64,000 nt of DNA from Icerya purchasi (taxonomy: Eukaryota > Arthropoda > Insecta > Hemiptera > Monophlebidae). Within the stretch, counting starts at the first letter, position 1, and each line of letters opens with the position of its first letter. The translations under genes were made by a program, and so were the position numbers. Location of the stretch: positions 247,885,440-247,949,439 of the forward strand of contig CM077116.1 of NCBI GenBank assembly GCA_039619475.1, read 5' to 3'. Shown here in pieces: positions 42,701 through 56,799 of this stretch. Under the pieces are notes generated by a model that saw only the letters and a list, made by a program, of their open reading frames with translations, ran no database searches and had not been told where the DNA came from.

Positions 42701-45700
42701 TTGTTGAAAGCTTCTTTTGCCACCCCCATGTGTTGTGTCCTTATGTCCTTTGTGTTTTGACTGTCGCCTGTGAAAAGGGTGACCAGGTATCTGAACTCTT
42801 TTACCGTTTTAATTTCTTTCATTCCAGTTTTCACCTTAACCGGCTTCTCAGTTGTCAGTCTTTATAAACCCTATTACTTTCACTTTTTCTAAATTTATAT
42901 CAACTTTTTTACAACTGACAGTAAATAATTACATCAATTGTTCTAAAATTATTGTAGCTCTTACACTTTAACAATACTTTTGAAAAAAATATATGTTGCA
43001 GAATACAGTTTGAACTATTTGTTTTAATTTTACATTATTTTGTTTACTCGGTCCGGTTAAAACGGAAATTAAGAAAACAATGGAAAATATCAAGATATCC
43101 TACTTATAAAATAGTACTAAAAATAAGCAAACGAAAATACCAAAAAAATTATTGCAACATTTAAGAAACAAATCGTTAAAACAAAGGTTAATAAATCTGT
43201 CGCCTTTCTCATGACTACTCGTTACGGAAAATAACTAAGAACCTTAAAAGACTTCTGTACAAGCGGTACATCCGATAAGAAGATTAAATCGAACTTGAGC
43301 TAAGACGAACAGTCCGAAAAAGCGGAAGTCCTTTTGCGAAACATTTCGCATACGTATACCAGTCGCATGCTGGAAATGCAATGTTAAATCCTGATGCTTA
43401 CTGTTATGATGTTTTTAAAGCGGTAAAACTTACATCCTCGGGTGGTGAAGTTAATAATTTAGTAAAACCTCGAAATCCGCCTAAATCTCCGGGCCACGAT
43501 TTAATCACGGTGCGCATATTAGAGGAATTATCGAGAAAAGGTTTTATATTGCTGTCGTATATTTCCAGTGCGATGCTTCGTTTACGGGATTTTCCTCTGC
43601 AGCTAAAACGGTCGCAAGTCGTCGTCACTAGGATAGCACATAAACCACCAACAGAACCGGATTCGTATCGGCCCATCTCGCTACTGTCTGAAATCTCCCA
43701 AGCTTTTTATGAAATAAGCTGCTGCTAAAACGGATGATGCCAATCATTAACGACAAACATGAGTTCGCATTCAGAGCTAAGCATGGTATGATCGAACAAG
43801 TACACACCGTTTTATGGTTTATACTATAGAGACATCCCTCGAAGAAAAAAAGTTCTGTGACGCCGTGTTTTTGCACATAAGTCATTCGACAAAGTATGGC
43901 ACGATGTTTAGCTTTCGGAAGATCAAAACCAATGAAAGTAAAACAACGCGAGTTATTTTTACTAACAGAAGAATTATACCAGCGCAAGATATAAACCTTA
44001 AAGGGTGTTGCAATTTCGCAACGCACAGATGTAGGATATCTTGGTATATATCTCGATCTTAACATGGAAGACACACGTGACAGCAAAACAGACCGAATTA
44101 AATGCAAAACTGGGACAAATGTACTGGCTACTAAACAGGAAATCGAAAGTATTACTTGAAAATAAAATATTAATTTATAATCAAATCCTAAAGCCAGTTT
44201 GGCGGTACGGTTTCCCTTTGTGAGGTTGCTCGAAAAAGAGCAATATAGCGGTTATCCAACGAGTTCAGAACAAAATCCTGCGGATGGCTTGTCAATGTCC
44301 CGTGGTACATCACCAATTTAACGCTCTGTGAAGATCTTAAAACGAAGTCTGTTCTGGAAGTAATATCTGAAGATGCAAAGAAGTATGCTCGTAGATTGGA
44401 AATACACCCTAACTACCTCTGGCAATTGAACCTGTTGGGCAATTCATTGGAAATTCGGCGTCTTGCCGGAATCATGCCGATGCATCTAGCCTAACAAAGA
44501 AGTTAAATAAAACTATTTCGCTTAGCACCTATCACTGAATAGAATGCTACTCAACATCATTTACATCCATCACCAAAATTTCTAAATAGCTATTAGACGC
44601 AATTGAGCAATTAAGTTTAAAAAAAAAAAAAAAAAAAAATATTTACTTATTAAATTATTCAGATTATGTTTGAATATTTTAGAATCACGAAAAGTGCAAA
44701 TTTATACTTTTATTAAATTTTCCGATAGATACAGCGATTAAACTAGAAATGAAATAAAAAGTACCAACATCGTACCTATTAATAAGAACCAAAAAAAGCG
44801 TAAGGCCTGATGTGTTCCTTAACTAAAATTACATTAATAGTTTATGATTCGCGCGAAGTTACGAATAATTTTACTTCAGCCGAAAATCAACGCTTGCGTT
44901 TTTTGTATTTTATAAAAGAAATTATAAAAGAAAGTCGATTTTTTTAAAATTTCTGTTTTGTGCAGATTTCATTAATAAACGAATCAATCTTATTTTTCAT
45001 CAGTTTTCCGCTTTGATCTTTCTTGTTCTTATTCGAATTTTTAGGAATGGCCAACGATTCGCTCTAACCCCCTTATGCGAGTACCCATGCCATCTGCTTT
45101 ATATACAAAAATATTTCACACCAATAAATCCATTATTAATGTCAAATATTGTTTTTTTTTTTTTTTTTATTTTTTTGGGCGCGCCAGCGGCATTGACCCA
45201 ACAACAACAGAAATTAAGGAAGGGGTTAAATAAAAAGACGATTAGAAATAGAGCTTAGGAAAGATTGGAGTACAGGGATTATATCTGGAGATGGAAAGGA
45301 AAGGACAAAAGAAGAATTATACGGAGCAGGAAGACCCAGTGCCAAGATTTTCGAGTACAAAACAGAGCGCTCGGAATCAAGGGCAGGGCATTCAAAGAAG
45401 ATGTGGTTTGCATCACATATGAGAGGAGAGATGGAATTATGAAGGGGACAATCGGGAGAAGGGGACAGGGAAAAACGAAAACGTGAAGAGGGTAGAAGTG
45501 AGTGATTAATACGCAGTCTGATTAAGGAAATGATCGCGGAGCGTTGATAAGAATAGGATTGATACCACGGCTGGGAAGAGGGAACCGGTTGAATTTGAAG
45601 ATAATGAGAGGCGGGATTAGAAAATAGGGAAGGATAGATGTCCGACCATAGTCGGGAATGATTAGCTGAGGAAAGAAGGAGGATGTCCGAGGTAGGAATT

Positions 45701-48700
45701 TTGCAGAATAAAGGACCATCGCGGGCGGCCGAACGGGCTAAAAAGTCCGCTAACTCGTTGCCCTCGATGCCAGAGTGACTAGGAACCCACAAAAGGTCAA
45801 TAGTAATGGAACGGGATGAAAGTAAATTGGATATAAGAAAACGAATTAAAAGAATGATAGAATTGGAGGAATGAGAAGGAGGAGAAGAGATGGCTTGAAG
45901 AACACTTTTGGAATCGGAGACAATCGGACATTTACTGATCTCTCTTATGGATGGAATGAACGAGACTGTGCGTAAAATGGCGATAGACTCCGCTGTGAAG
46001 ATAGAACAGAAGGAAGGGAGCTTGAAGGACTCAGAGTGATTAAGTGAGAGGGAGGTAAACGCGCCGCCCACCCCGTTCTCGTTTTTAGAACCGTCAGTGA
46101 AGAATGTTAGATGAGAAGGGAAGGATGTGTCCAGCATGTGGAGGAATTCGGCTTGGATTGAAGAATGTGCGGTGGAGCTAGTTTGGAGAGGGAGAGAGAA
46201 GAGATTAATAGTCTGCCAAATGCTGGAAAAGTCATGGGAAAAGTAAGAAAGCTTGGAATAAGAAAAGACATAAGGCGAAAAATTGGAGACTCGAGCTGCT
46301 ACGAGAGAAAGGATTGGGATTTTGTGAGGAGCAAATCGCCATTGGTTTTTAATACTAAGATAGGAAGAGATAAGATTAGATGAGGACACAGAAAGCCGTT
46401 TAATTAGAAAATTATAACCAAGCTGCGATCTGCGGATAAACAGTGGTTGCATAGCAGATTCAGAGAGGATAGCAGGAATGGGAGAAGATTTTAGCGCTCC
46501 AATGCACAACCGAAGGCAGCAGTTTTGAACTTTGTCCAGTTTGGTGAGGAGAGATTTAGAGGAGTTTCCATAGATGAAGGAGCAGTAATCGATTCTGGAA
46601 CGAATTATAGCCTTGTAAAGGATTAGGAGAATGGAAGGGTCACCACCCCATTTGGATGGCGAAAGGGCTTTCAGGAGATGACGAGCGGAATCGGAATGTT
46701 AGATGAAATAATATTTACCAAAGCTTGATTGTAGGGGCGAAGGGAGAACACCATAGAAGAGGACTTAGAAGGAGAGAGAGAGAGGTGAATTGAAGCGAGG
46801 GAGATACTAAGGATAGATAAAGAGTTATTGATCTCTTCGTTGGCGGCGGCCACATCATTACAACTGGAGTAGATGAGGATATCGTCTGCGAAAAGGAGAG
46901 AGGAGGAAATTGTAGAGAGGGAAGCAATATTAAGGAGATAGATATTGAAAAGAGTGGGGCTAAGACATGATCCCTGAGGAAGTCCCCGGTGGATGCATCT
47001 GGAAATGACACGGAAGGGAGTAGAGAGGAAGAGGGATCTATTTTGGAACAAGTTTAGGATCAGAAAGATGAAATTAGATGGAACGTTAAGCCCAAGAAGC
47101 TTGGCGCATAGAGTAGGAAGGTGGACATTATCAAACGCAGAGGAGACGTCAACAAATGTAGCAACAGTGAATTTTCTTTCTATGAAAGCTTTGTAGACGT
47201 CTGATAGGAAAAGACTGATGCAGTCGACCGGGCCCAACCCCGGGCGAAAGCCAAACATATTGTAAGGAATTAGATCATTGTGTTCCAGCCACCAGACGAG
47301 TCAATATTGTCAGTGAATAATTAAATGTTTTTGTTTTCCTTTTTAATTAACTAGCAACAGCGTTATTTAGTAATGCCTCTTTTTGCCATTTTAATGTTCG
47401 ATCTACCAGCCAACGTGTTTTACTACACAGATCGATCTAATCGATCAGAAAGATTAGATACCAACTAATATATTTTATTTTTAATTGTATAATTGAGGGG
47501 GGATTAAAGATTCATAACAAGTCGATCTTTAATACTCGTTTTCTTAGGTTTGCCTACAAGAGTATATAAATTCTCTCGTAAAAAAATTAATCTTCGATTT
47601 TTTTTGATTTTTTTTTTTACCCCCTTAGGTTTACTACCAAAGAGCATTAGCTCAGCAAAAAGGAATAGATGCATGGAATAGAATAAAAATTATATTTTTA
47701 TTTTGCCGACAAGGGAATCAAGGAACACCCCTAGGACAGGAACAACTGAGAGAATAGATAGAGAAAGAACAAATCTTCGATTTAATTGAAGTATACCATA
47801 TTTATCCAGTAGCTTTTAACGTATTAAGACTTTTCTATTTTTAGACGCTTCAACGAAATCTAATATTACAAGTTGTTTTTTTTTTTGTTTTTGTTTCTTT
47901 GCTGTTGATTTTATTTCAGACTGCATGAGCAAGTTGTTTTTTTCCGGATCTTTCAGCAATATAACTGTAGTACCTCTTCACTACTCTTTCACCTATTTAA
48001 TTTTGTACACTTACCGTGCTATATATTTTAGGTCCTTAATTACTTTAAATTCGGTTTACTATATATATATATATATTTTTTTTTACAAAGATGAGACGCC
48101 CGAGTAAGAAGTTAATTTTGTGCTTTTTGAGAATGAATACAAAAGAAAAAACTGTTTTAAGTACATATATATATATATATATATAGATTTCATTTGCGTT
48201 CTACTTCATTTATAATAACTCTTATTAAGTACATGTTTACAAATAAAAAAACATTTGCTAATGACTGTTTTGATTTCACTGTTAAAACAAGAAAAAGTAA
48301 CATTTAGTTTTGCAGCAGATCTCAAAAGAAATTATCAAGCAAGCCAGTAACGGAGCAAGACCTAAATTTTATACGGGCAAGGTATATTTTACGAGACCTT
48401 TTGGTGGCGCAAGAAGACGGATTTTATAAAATAAAAAACAGTTGCTACCGTCCGATTTTCATTCATAAAACTACAACATTCTTTGACAAAAAATAAAAAC
48501 AATGGATTAAAGAAACAGAAATTCCCTACTTTTAGCCTTACTGAATAATTCCTTAATAATAGTATCGTAATTCAGCTTAGAGACGCTATAACTGTTTCAA
48601 TAAATAAAACTGCCAAAGCTGAAAGTCTTTTCTGACCCGCTGTATTTCTTAAATAATTTTTAAGTAATTTTAATTTTGAAGAGCTCCTTTTAGCGGACGC

Positions 48701-51700
48701 TTTACCGATATTGTTAGCAAATTCAAATGACTATGTAAATTTATTTGGGTAAATTTCTTTTAAGCTTTTTTCTGTTATGTATTGCAGCCGATGTTTTACA
48801 TTTTTAATGAAGTTGGGTAAATTCGGGAGCATTATTATTAGTTCTTCATACAATTAGTAAGGTTGAAAATCGCTGCTCTCAGCCACTCGTAGGACAATGT
48901 GTAAATCTTAACAGTTTTTTAATAATTGCTCTTTAGAAATATACTTTTTAACTTGTTTAGATCATAGAGAAAATCAAAATTTTTAAAATATGATTTAAAA
49001 GAAATAAATCTTGAATCCATTTTGCTTATTATAGAATCCAATCGTGGTGTTAAAAAAAATCTGTTTCATACCGGTTTTTGGGAGGCCGTACAGATTGAGC
49101 GTTGCCTTCATAATCGAACATAGTTTTCTTCTTTTTGGCTACCCTTTTATTTTTAAAGTCTTTTGGTAGATCGTAACTGCTTTTCTCAAATAAATTGACG
49201 CGCACTTTTCGAATCTAGTTTGTCGGTACTCTTTGACCCAGTCACAAAATTTACACGAATATTTAAGAGCAATGCTTGAATGGGCATGTACAAATTGCCA
49301 TAATTTGCTTATGATTTTAACTGGAATTAATATCTCATACTATACATGTAATGATATGATATAAATTCTGAACTAAGCATTTCGTTTAAAACCGAATCAC
49401 AATAACTGAGTGTGCCAGATTGTTCGATTTTTTAAGCTTTCGGGTGAGTTCAACAACATCATCAAATTGCAATAATACGGACTTTACTGTTTCAATTCTG
49501 CTTTCTCAGCTTGTGTCTGATAAAGGGCTTCATAGTAAACTTTAATTTGCCTTCGATTAATTTCCAGCGTTTGCTGGAACTTGAAAATAGCAAATAAATT
49601 TTCTGAATAAAACCAAAAAATGTTTTGCTGTCACAAAAGAATTAGCTGCGGAGACCGATTCCAGCTATGACAGCTGCAGGGTGTCAAGAAAAGGCCCTGG
49701 GTTTAATATTTAATATTCGAGTTTTAACTCCACCATTTACGCCCGCTATATTTGCACCATTGTCGTATCCTTGGCCATAACAGTTTTGAATATTTAAGCC
49801 ATTTTTTTCGAGCTCTCCCAGTATTTTTCCAATCGTTTCAGTGACAGCAAGAAATACAATAAAGTTTTCTTCTAGTGTGATCTATATGTTTTTTGATTAC
49901 TTTACCGGCAGGCCAAAACGATCATAACTCAACGACTGACAGAGCAACATTTAAATTCGACATGTCGTGACATCTATCTATTGTACTTAATTAAAATTAA
50001 ACTAAAAAAAAAGTTTGACAGTTCGGAGAGTTGCTAATTATATTTATCATTCTATGACGAGTAAAATTTTTTCGTCGCGGCCTTGGCTTTTAAGTACCTA
50101 ATGCATAAAAACCTTTGAAACGCGAGGCCCCTTAGGCCGCAAGGCCGTAGCGGTGGCCCATGTCGTAGTATATTTTTTTATGGTTGTTTGCGCATAACTC
50201 ATATCTATAGGCCGATTTTACTGATTCGTTGCCCATTAGAAAAAGTACCATTCAACTTAGGTACCATGTAAGTAATGATGAAAATCGGTGAACATAAATT
50301 GAGTATTTGTCGAAAAACGTGAAAAAATATGGTCTTTTTGGATAATTTATTTTTCTCTATAATTTTTTATTAGTATAACAGAAGCGGTTGACTTAAAATA
50401 CTATCAAACGCTTCAAAATTTTCTACATCTGTCGTTTTCGAAGCAAAAGGCGTATCACACGTATAAATGTGGCACAAATTTTTCGCTATTGCATAGTTCG
50501 TCGTCCCGTTTTCGTTTCCGAAATTCACGTTTGCGTTCGGTGGGGGTTTTCATTTTTGGAAATATAATGAATGCACTTCTTATTATTACTGTGCAGGTTG
50601 ATGAATAACAAGTCCTACCATAGGGGGAGAAGCATGTAAAGATTATATTGCTAATTTAATAATGCCGTGAAAACGCAAAAAAATGTATTATTCATTTGTA
50701 TTGTAGTATGTTAAGTTGTTTCGGTGTATAAATTATTGGTTCTATTTTTTTTTTTTTTTTTTTGTTATATAAAATTGGGACATTTTTTCGTTATCAAATC
50801 TAACGGGGGCCGGTCTAAGAATTACGTTGTAAATTTTGATCATTTTATACAAAGTATAGAAGAGAAAGAGACAGAAATGTGCAAGCAAGGGGGTCACAGA
50901 GCACCTTGTGAGGCCAAATCGGCCGAGTTTATATATACATATGTATGTATATATGTGGATAGTTAAGTTACCTACTCCAGAATATGCTATTAAATATACA
51001 CTTATCGACATCGGTTAACGGAACAGTAACCGATATCATTAAAAGCAGTTAAATTAATTTCAATCTGCGGACTTCATAATATTTGAATGGATTGAAGAAG
51101 TAACCACCCCAGCTGACAAAATGGTCTATTTGAATTATAAAACTTCTTGTAGCGTAAACGGTTTATGGGAAAAGTCCACTGCAGCGCGTTTCTTTTTGCA
51201 TAGTCTTCCATTACATTCTACAATTCCATGGGCCAGTTCGAGATTTCATTAAACATTTTAATATAATGAACACAGCATAGAAAAATATAGCGATCATCTC
51301 TGCAAGGCTGTTTATCGGAATAAAGATGCATCAATTTTATTCTAACGTGTGTTTATCAACTTCACTTTTTATTCTCGCATTAGTAGATTAATTAATACCT
51401 GTAATGACCATAGTAGTTACACACAGCACATACAATTTAAAGGGAAAAAAAAATACCAATAGCTCAACACTCAGTTAGTGTGTTAGTATAATTTTTGTAT
51501 AGCTAATAAAATATATTTACTCTCTAGTTGCAGGAAGTGAAGACTCAGCTAAGAACCAAGGAAGATACTTGCGTACAATTGCAGAATGAAATGGAAGAAC
51601 TCAAAGAACAAGCCGCTAGGCAAAATGCTATTATTGCCAGTTTAAGAAGTAGAATACAGGTAGATGTACTACTAATTAAATATAAATAAATATGTGTTTA

Positions 51701-54700
51701 CGTGTCGTAAACTGGAGAGTTTAGCGAAATTTATTTTATAAAAATCATCTAATTTTCGAGCGAATTAAATGTAAACATTGTAGCAGGCTCCCGTATTAGC
51801 GGTGATAGAATTCTAATATTTTTAAAATCCAGACAAATAACAGACGAATTTCTAGCAAAAGGTGGCCGGATCACCATAAATAATAGAACAATTACTGCGC
51901 GGAGACTTAAACAACCGGCGAATAAACTCATTCTATCAAATGTCTGTCCAACCATCCCGAACGAAATATTAGTTCGACATTTGCAAGAAGTTTATCCAAT
52001 AAAAATCCTTTCGCAAATTTCCATTTTACGTGTGAATCCGGTGGATGATGAATTTGCTCACGTAGTAAGTTTCAGGCGGCAGCTTTACGTCGAACAGTTT
52101 AATTGCAAAAATATCCCTGATTCCTTCACATTGAGGCACAACGACTACGAATACAGGATCTACACGCAGCTCAATGACCATTCATGTGAAAATTGCAAGA
52201 AGAAAGAAGGAACAGTTAATCAAGAAGTTTTTTCCGAAACCATAACGACATTTCCAGCGCCGGTCGAAAATGCCTGTGCTGATAATAATCAACAGCGATA
52301 TCAACCAACAACCAATAGCGACAAACAAGATGCAACATACACCAAACAAACTAAGACAATGGTAACTGAGCAAACTGTCCGACAGGAGCAGCACCAAAAC
52401 ATAGAAGAAACACGCAATCAATTACAATTAAATATTGCCCCTTCTACCGACAATACCTCTACTGTAATGAACATTGATAATAACAACCCCCTTCAAAAAC
52501 GACCACACCCCATTAGTCCCGCTGAAACATACAATTCAACTCAACCGCCATTTCCAGATAAAACTGCTACTAAGCGAATAAACCTAGAAAATCAAAATTC
52601 TACGGCGCACAATGTAGAAATTAACGTCATGGACAATGCTGCCAAACCAGCCTCTAAAGAAGCAAACAAAGGAGTTGATATTAACCTATTAACAGAAGGA
52701 ACATTACATCTATTTACCAGCGGCCAGACTCCGTTCTTCTTAGACTATCAAGAATTTCAAGAATTCATAAGACAGGTGGCCACAAGTCAGGATTTTGTTA
52801 ATTACGCACTGACTTTCACAGAAGATAGGGATAACCTTTTACACATGCTTTCTCAAGTAAGACCATTATTAGGCAGCGTAGGACTTAAGAACAGATGTAC
52901 TCGCATAATTAATAAATTAAAACCTCTCCTTAGCAAGGATGACCCTGAAACTAAGATATAAAACTAGTCATCTTAAGTAACACTGTCAACAATAATTAGA
53001 GAAAATGGCTGCAAATCTCAGTATTCTGCAATGGAATTGCAGAGGGTTTTATAAACGTATAGACGAACTGAGATTACTCATTAATAACTACAATCCAATA
53101 ATCATTTGTTTACAAGAAACGCACTTAAACTCTTCCCATTCACCACTTATTAAAGGCTACAGAATATTTCGCTCTGACTACACACAGGGACAAGCAGCAT
53201 GTGGAGGAGTCTCGATACTAGTGCATGAAGCGATTCCATCACATGAAATAAGGTTAAGTACCATGTTTCAAGCGGTAGCGGTGAAGGTGAAAATCCCGTC
53301 CCTTCCGCTCTCATCCATTACAATCTGTAATTGCTACTTCCCACCCGCTACAAACATAACCAAAATAGACTTTGATACATTACTATTTCAACTGCGGGAC
53401 CCAGTGTTATTACTGGGAGATTTCAATGCCCACTCTTCTGAGTGGGGTTCAACACAGCCAAATAGACGAGGAAATATGATTTCAAATAGCATCCGTAATA
53501 GTGACCTGGTACTCCTCCCTCCTCCATCACATACACATTTCAACACAACTCATAACACTTTTTCAATAATAGATTTAGCATTTGCATCCGTTTCACTATT
53601 TCCTTACTTGAACATAGATGTACATGGTGATCTGTGTTTAAGTGACCATTTCCCTATTTTCATACACTTTCCCCACCAGTCGCAAAAAGTGCACTCAGCC
53701 CAGGTAACAAAAAAATTTGCATTCCATAAAGCAGATTGGAAGGGTTACAAAACAAAGGTTACTATCCCTAAAATTCAAACGGAATCGGTAGAGGAAAATC
53801 TGAAAATTCTCATTAACGCGATGAATGAAGCAGCGACAGCAACAATACCGAAAACAACAACAGCTCCTCGGAAAAAGCGAGTACCATGGTGGTGCCCCGA
53901 AATCAAAATGGCGATCGCACAACGGAAACGAGCATTGAGGAAGTATAAAACAACGAAGTCACTTACAGACCTGATTGAATTCAGAAGATTTAGAGCTCGA
54001 GCCAGGCTACTTATCAAAATGAGAAAACAGGAGTGCTGGACAGCATTTGTATCATCTATCTCAAAAGATATGCCTGCGACGGTGGTTTGGAGAAGAATCA
54101 AGTCGTTGTGTGGTAACTATCGTCCTCCAACTACCCCTTCCTTACTCATTAACAATGTCCTGCTCACAGACACCAAAGAAGTGGCAGATGCCTTTGCGCA
54201 ACATTTTGCTAAAGTATCTTCCTCAGCATCCTACACCGATTCCTTCCTAGAACACAAAGCGAGACTAGAGGAGCAAAAAATATCCTTTCCTCCAGATCAA
54301 AAAGAAAAATACAATGATCCTTTTTCAATGTCTGAACTAAATTACCAGCTCGATAAAAAGCTAAAAAACAGTGCACCTGGAGCCGACTCCATTCATCCAT
54401 TCATGATCAGATACCTACCTAATCTAGCTAAACAACTACTCCTTGACGTATACAACAAAATTTGGACAACTTCCTCCATCCCAAAATCCTGGAAAGCAGC
54501 TTTAATTATTCCTATCCTCAAACCTAATAAAGAAACCTTCATTCCTCAAAATTACAGACCTATCTCCTTACTATCTTCACTCTCCAAAATCATGGAAAAA
54601 ATGGTGAACAGACGACTATCCTCTTTCCTAGAATCTTCAAACGTTCTCTCCCCAATACAAATTGGAGGTCGCAAATCAAAATCCCCAATGTTACATCTCC

Positions 54701-56768
54701 TGAGCCTAAAAAGACAAATACTTGAAGCCCAAAAGAGGTCACAAGCTCTCTATACTGTCTTTTTTGACATAGAGAAAGCATTCGACCGGATATGGCGATA
54801 TAAAGTGCTTACAAAGCTGAAGAACGCCAATATAAAAGGCAATATGGGCAACTATATAATGAATTATTTGTCAAACAGACACATTCAAGTAAAAATTGGC
54901 TCAACTGTATCCTCTCCTGTCCTAATAGAGAATGGTATTCCTCAAGGCTCTCCTCTAAGTGTAACACTCTTTATCCTATACATAAATGATGTGGCGGACT
55001 GCATACAGCCGCCGGTAACATCCCGATTGTTTATAGACGACCTCAATATATCCTTAGCATCAAACTTTCCTTCCAACGCCAAATCTATACTACAATCCAC
55101 AATCAATAGGTTATATTCGTGGACCGAAAGTAACGGCCTTACTTTCTCCTTAAATAAAACTTCTTGTGTAAAATTCCAGAAAAGTCGTCGAGTAAACCCA
55201 AACCATGATTTTTCCCTTACCCTAAATGGACTTCCTCTTCCAGTCACATCCTCAGCTAAATTCTTGGGTCTAACATTTGACTCCCATCTGACATGGTCTC
55301 ATATTAAAGAACTCAAACGCAAATGTAATAAAATCATAGCTATCCTAAAATGTTTATCACATCATAAATATAACAATAATCCAAAACTACTTCTATCTGT
55401 ATACAGATCACTTATTCTAAGCAGATTAACCTACGGCTGCCAGGTGTTCTATTCGGCTAGTAAGCAGCTCATAAAATCACTTGAATCAATCCATCACGCT
55501 GCTTTAAGGTCCATCCTTGGGGCGCATCGAACATCTCCCACGCAGGGTGTCTGTGTGCTATCAGGAATTCCGCCATTATCCTATATATTTGACTTCTACA
55601 CCTCCCGTGATCATCTATACTGGTACCAACAATATCACTTCTCTTCGAGGAACACTGTCATTCCTCCTCCAGCCTTTCAAAATGATCCAATACCTAATAT
55701 TCTAAATTTTTTGACTGAGAAAAACATCAAATACAATCCAGATCTCCTCCTGTTCCCAAAAGAACCACCATGGGAATACCCCCCATTGATGGTAGACTTA
55801 TCACTCTTTATCCACCGTACATATAACGAGGACCAATATACAGCTCGCCAAAAAAGTATCGAAAAAATACAAACTTACACACATGATACACACGTTTATA
55901 CAGATGGAGCTAAATCAAATGTCGCTGGCACACTGTCCACTCCCACAGCATGTGCCTACCTAATCTCAGGTGAAGCCGAAGCAGTGAGGCTACATGATGA
56001 CAGCTCCGCATTAGAAGCCGAGCTATACGGAATTCTCTTTGGATTGGAAGCAAGTGCGTGTTGTAAATCTGAGAACAAACAATACATAATTATCACAGAT
56101 TCACTGGCCTCCCTTCAAACTATTCAGTCACTTACTACAACCAGTTCATTAGTCTATAAAATAAGATCTACAGCACATCGCCTTACCCAAGAGGGGATAC
56201 AAGTAGGCTTCTTGTGGGTGCCGGCACATGTTGGAATACCCGAAAACGAATGTGTAGACCGGGCCGCCAAGTCAATGTTGTCTGTCCCTATGCCACCCAA
56301 TGTCCCACCACCAGAAATCACTCCCTTCTTCCACAAAAATATGAAAGAACATTGGATCTCATCCTGGTCCCAACATGCAACTTTCCTAAGGAATATTAAA
56401 CCAAATGTTGATCCTTGGTGGCCACCGATCCAAATGTCCAAAAAAGAATTCTCTGCCCTTAATAGATTGAGACTGGGACACACATCGATATCTCACAACC
56501 ATGTCCTCCAGGGAGCCCCTCCACCGATTTCCTGCCCATTCTGTAATGCAGCAGTGCTACCTTCGGTGGAACACATCCTGAAATAATGTCAAAACTTAAC
56601 AATAATCAAGGACGAACCACTACACCTTCTTTTAGATAACCGTCCAGAACAGGTTCAGACAATGCTAATCTTCCTTAACCGAAATAATTTAATAAACAAA
56701 TTGTAATAAATCCGATACTCGTTGTGCCGTAATGACCCTGGCAGTTATACATGGCCAACGAGTAGATT

Positions 56769-56799
<31 letters not shown>

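Larger units (their letters stand above)
40008..43185. other. Intron 2 of the coiled-coil gene, left part
   Basis: No gene seen. It holds a (TA)n run near 40490-40510, a small palindrome at 41067-41169 and an AAG microsatellite at 42558-42590. Confidence 0.5.
51750..56799 (+). mobile_element. Nearly intact LINE (endonuclease, RT, RNase H) in intron 3
   Basis: ORF1 without its start (from 51753), a 43-bp gap, ORF2 (from 53005), a short 3' region and an A-run at 56778-56799 make a 5.05-kb element, truncated at its 5' end within ORF1. It has the domain order of I-superfamily LINEs. It sits in the same direction as the coiled-coil gene, beginning about 90 bp after the donor of exon 3. Frames are open almost throughout, so it is far younger than the other elements. 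Older relatives are at 9.19-10.45 and 12.37-12.70 kb. Confidence 0.9.
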
